From Helianthus annuus (Eukaryota; Streptophyta; Magnoliopsida; Asterales; Asteraceae): DNA of 64,000 bases. The stretch covers positions 141,700,827 through 141,764,826 of the forward strand of contig NC_035439.2 in NCBI RefSeq assembly GCF_002127325.2. The letters run 5' to 3'. A program made the translations under genes and the position numbers. Positions 61,011 to 64,000 of this stretch are shown here, one piece after another. Position 1 is the first letter of the stretch; each line of letters opens with the position of its first letter. The notes under the pieces are model-generated. The model had not been told where the DNA came from and ran no database searches. It worked only from the letters and a program-made list of their open reading frames with translations.

Positions 61011-61340
61011 GAGTTAGCCGGTAAAAAAATCTTATAATTCGTTATGCCTCTATTTAAAAAGTGGCAAATCATGGTGACCAATATACGAAAAAACCTTACG
61101 TAAGTTTTAGTTTCGAATAGCCTACTTAACGTTTGTTATTGTTTAACTTAACGTTTTTACGTAAGTTTTAGTTTCGAATAGCCTACTTTTAATCAAGAAT
61201 GTGTTTTGCAGGTTTGATGGAGTTTAAGGAGCTTTTCGGGAGCTTTACGGGTCATCGGGTCGAAAACCGGAGCACCGGGATGCGTTACGGATCAACCGGA
61301 AGTGCAAGGAGCTAAAAATGGAAATTTGGTTTTTAGGGAG

Positions 61341-61486
61341 CCGTCGGCGACGGGGTACAGGCCGTCGGCGACGCCCCCTGGATAACCCCGTATGCTGAAA
61401 TTCCCGTATCCAGATGATTAGGCCGTCGGCCAAACTTGCAATTTTGGGGACCCGTCGGCGACGGGGTCAGGCCCGTCGGCGACGGG
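61341..61486. promoter_or_regulatory. Array of five CCGTCGGCGACGG dyads in the Athila LTR
   Basis: Copies lie at 61341, 61362, 61421 (half), 61451 and 61471. Each is nearly self-complementary. By analogy with the other LTR family this is probably a U3 regulatory block. Confidence 0.6.
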
Positions 61487-62488
61487 TGAGGGATTTTCAA
61501 AACGCGAATTTTTGCAAATTGAGAGGGGATTCCGATTTCTATTGGTTAAAACTCATTGAAGACGGGAGTTACACTTAATTTTGAGTTTGAAAGACATTCT
61601 TGGAGCCATTATTCACCCATCTTTCATCACCACTTCATCTCTAATCAATCACGATCCATCCAACAACCTGAATTATTCATCCGAATCCAAACCCTAGTTC
61701 TTCACCATTACAATCATTCAACCCATTCATCACCACCAACCATTCCAAACCCTAATCATTCAACCATCCATCTTCAAGCTCCAAGATGACCCAATTCACG
61801 TCTCTTACATCCGTTGATCGTGCCATTTACACCATGAGCGGCTAATTCCTCGGAGGTTTCACCCCGGTGTAGGTTAATTGTAAGTCTAGGGTTTGAACAA
61901 TGTTTTAGTTTGGTTTTGTGACAACTTGATTTGTATTTGAATTGATTGACAATTGTCTTGCATTTGAACTATATTTGTGAATTGTCGAGTGAGTTATGAA
62001 ATTTGACTTTACGAAATAAGTTTGTGCAATTATGCCTTGTCATTCAAAAGGTTTTACTTGTCCGAAGTAACGAAGTGCATTGTAGTCCGTGTATGCGTTG
62101 ATAACAATTGGCACCTAAGCTTTGATGATAGAAATCCGTTAATAACATATTCAAGTGAATTAAATCTAAAACGTGTAAGAACCCTAGGATTGCAATAATC
62201 GAACCGGGTGTGAACCTTGTTTTCTCTATCTTGTCAAAACCTTTATTTACATTATTGCAATTGCTTGTTTTTAGTAGTTATAATTTATATCTTCCAATCA
62301 AACAAAAATACAAAAACATATCTTAGCAAGCTTCATAAAAGTGACATTTCCTACATTTCATTCAAAGTCCATTCGCAAACCACATACTCTTCGTGGTTCG
62401 ACCCCTTGCTACCACTAGCTATTTGTTAAGGGTAATTAGGGTATATAAATATTATCTTTGACCGGAGCGCGACACTCCGATCAAATTT

Positions 62489-62506
62489 TGGCGCCGCTGC
62501 CGGGGA
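62489..62506 (+). other. Primer-binding site of the Athila element
   Basis: TGGCGCCGCTGCCGGGGA lies five bases after the LTR end. It is nearly identical to the usual Athila site, which matches the 3' end of tRNA-Asp. Confidence 0.8.
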
Positions 62507-62638
62507 GTGCGTGCGCTTTGTGTTTGGATATTGATTGAATTTCCGTGATTAACTGTTTAATTTGTTTAGCTTTCTTTTTGTACTTGTCTTTTTCCTTGTT
62601 ACGCGGGGTGTGTTATTTGTGCAGGTTACAAGTAGTGC

Positions 62639-64000
62639 ATGCGTACACGAAATTCCGGGAGGACTTCACCGCTAGTCTACGAACCGGAAATTGAAAGACT
62701 CGCAAGAAGAAACTTAGCAAGCCGGTTAGAAGCAACTCTTGCTTCTAATCAAACCAACCAAACACCACCATTCACACCAACTATTGAAACCGATTCAATG
62801 GCAAACCACAATTCCAACCAAGACTTTAACCCGAACCAAAACCTCCACCCAAATCAATTCCAATCCCGAGGAGCCTTTTATCCCGCTCAAGAGCAACCGG
62901 GTGGTAACACCAATGCAAGACCACCCACTCCACCTTTCCGAAACCAAAACACCAACAACACCCAACGAACACCTCAACAACAACCTCTTCACCGACAAGC
63001 ATCGTTACCTATTAACCTTGATGATCGGAATGTCAACTCCGATCGAAGAGGTAACCGTGATCACGGCAATCCCGTAAATGAAGACCCGTTTTTCAACATC
63101 GACGATTTAAGGAATGCAATTCCCGATGACGAACCGTATAGTGTTCCCGGTTATCAATCGCCGGAACACGTGAGCATTCATACGGAAAATTCGGACGATG
63201 GGGGTTATTATGATGATCGAGCCAATGATGATGAAGATTGGGGTTACTTGAATAGGGGAAATGTATACAATGCTCGAAGGTACGACGATGAGGAGTTTGG
63301 GTCTCAAAACGCCAAGTATGTTGGGGAAGAGGAATATGGCTACGGGGGTGGAAGAAACAATGGTTATGGGAACAACCGTCAACCACAAAACAACAACCAA
63401 CGGAACCGGAATGAAGGTTTTTACAACAACAACAATAACAACAACAATGTAAACCCTAACCGGATTCCTCGTTTTGTGGGAGGTGGTAACCCGAGAGATA
63501 ATCGAAGAGAGGAGCGACGGGATGAAAGACGGGATAATCGAAGACCGGTCGATCAAGAAGTTAATGGGCCACAACGTCGTCAACAACCTCCACGGGGAGT
63601 AAACGACCGTTTCCGATCAATAGTGACCGAGAACAACTCTCCAATAGTATGCGAAAGGAGGATGTTCGATTGTAAGCCGCATTACATCAACATCCTTCCT
63701 CATTTCAACGGGAGGTCCAATGACGAGCCGTACACCCATTTGACGGAGTTCTCGTCTATTTGTGATACTATTGGAGGGCATAATTTCGCACTAGAGGAAG
63801 TGAAGCTTCGGCTATTTCAATTTTCATTGAAAGATAAAGCAAAACAGTGGTTCTTTACACTTCCGGCCAATAGTATTCGAACTTGGGAGCAAATGCAACA
63901 AGCATTTTTGGATGAATACTACTCCATGGCCAAGACCGACGATGCTAGAGATGAAATTCGGTCATTCCGTCAACTTTCAAGTGAACCTCTACATGAAGCA
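62639..64000 (+). CDS. Gag of the Athila element, partial (runs off the window)
   Basis: The ATG at 62639 (MRTRNSGRTSP) opens a frame of 454 codons without stop to the last base. The first 330 residues are rich in Asn, Gln, Pro and Arg, with low-complexity NNNN runs. The retrotransposon gag domain then starts near HYINILPHFNGR and continues through EEVKLRLFQFSLKDKAKQWF, WEQMQQAFLDEYY and EIRSFRQL, as in Athila gag. Protease and later domains must lie beyond the window. Short frames on either strand in this stretch are shadows of this gene. Confidence 0.88.
   Translation, partial: MRTRNSGRTSPLVYEPEIERLARRNLASRLEATLASNQTNQTPPFTPTIETDSMANHNSNQDFNPNQNLHPNQFQSRGAFYPAQEQPGGNTNARPPTPPFRNQNTNNTQRTPQQQPLHRQASLPINLDDRNVNSDRRGNRDHGNPVNEDPFFNIDDLRNAIPDDEPYSVPGYQSPEHVSIHTENSDDGGYYDDRANDDEDWGYLNRGNVYNARRYDDEEFGSQNAKYVGEEEYGYGGGRNNGYGNNRQPQNNNQRNRNEGFYNNNNNNNNVNPNRIPRFVGGGNPRDNRREERRDERRDNRRPVDQEVNGPQRRQQPPRGVNDRFRSIVTENNSPIVCERRMFDCKPHYINILPHFNGRSNDEPYTHLTEFSSICDTIGGHNFALEEVKLRLFQFSLKDKAKQWFFTLPANSIRTWEQMQQAFLDEYYSMAKTDDARDEIRSFRQLSSEPLHEA

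Larger units (their letters stand above)
60740..64000 (+). mobile_element. Athila-lineage Ty3/gypsy retrotransposon, 5' part
   Basis: It comprises an LTR ending ACTCCGATCA at 62483, a primer-binding site and an Athila-type gag frame that runs out of the window. The LTR start is not resolved: similarity to the subtilase intron stops near 60740, which is the earliest possible start. The 3' half and target duplication are outside. It sits in intron 6 of subtilase 2. Confidence 0.8.

Noticed and set aside
62739..63586. Several short frames on both strands of the Athila region
   Set aside because: The continuous frame from 62639 to the window end explains the sequence; these overlap it in other frames.

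Overview
This is a repeat-rich stretch of a plant nuclear genome. The evidence is plant-type Ty3/gypsy retrotransposons of three lineages (Tat, Tekay chromovirus, Athila), MULE, hAT and PIF/Harbinger DNA transposons, GT-AG introns, and two tandem cucumisin-type subtilase genes. A eudicot, possibly a member of the daisy family (Asteraceae), is my best guess from the look of the retroelement proteins. I could not check this with a search.

Left part (1-17.4 kb). The window opens inside a long terminal repeat (1-2040, minus orientation). A small MULE-type MITE follows, then an almost complete 10.4 kb Tat-lineage retrotransposon (3353-13733, minus strand, target duplication ATATA). That element carries gag, protease, reverse transcriptase, two RNase H domains and integrase, plus a decayed extra gene in antisense. 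After it come three MITEs and a LINE remnant split by a hAT-type foldback.

Middle part (17.4-48.7 kb). This is a Russian-doll locus. An old hAT-like remnant was hit by a large MULE (17424-48660, 9-bp target duplication AATTTTTTT, about 13.5 kb without later insertions). The MULE was then hit by a Tekay chromovirus (19231-36955, target duplication GCCGA, LTRs differing at only 7 positions by eye). The 3' LTR of that chromovirus was hit by a solo LTR of a sister family (31968-35532, target duplication TTAGC), which looks identical over 2040 bp to the LTR at the start of the window. The MULE encodes a six-exon FAR1-MULE-SWIM-OTU transposase, a GRF zinc-finger gene on the opposite strand, an ATHILA-ORF1-like gene, and two related unknown genes. 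A short motif built on CTCATTG flanked by TATAC halves recurs at both ends of the MULE and in most of its intergenic spaces. I regard this as the most interesting signal in the window.

Right part (48.7-64 kb). An AT-rich spacer holds a PIF/Harbinger MITE, a 1.2 kb non-autonomous MULE and another TIR element. Two tandem subtilase genes follow. The first (53886-58030, nine exons, 748 residues) looks intact. The second has exons 1-6 with identical exon lengths and is then cut off in intron 6 by an Athila retrotransposon whose gag frame runs off the window end. Apart from the first subtilase, nearly everything here is mobile DNA or its passengers.
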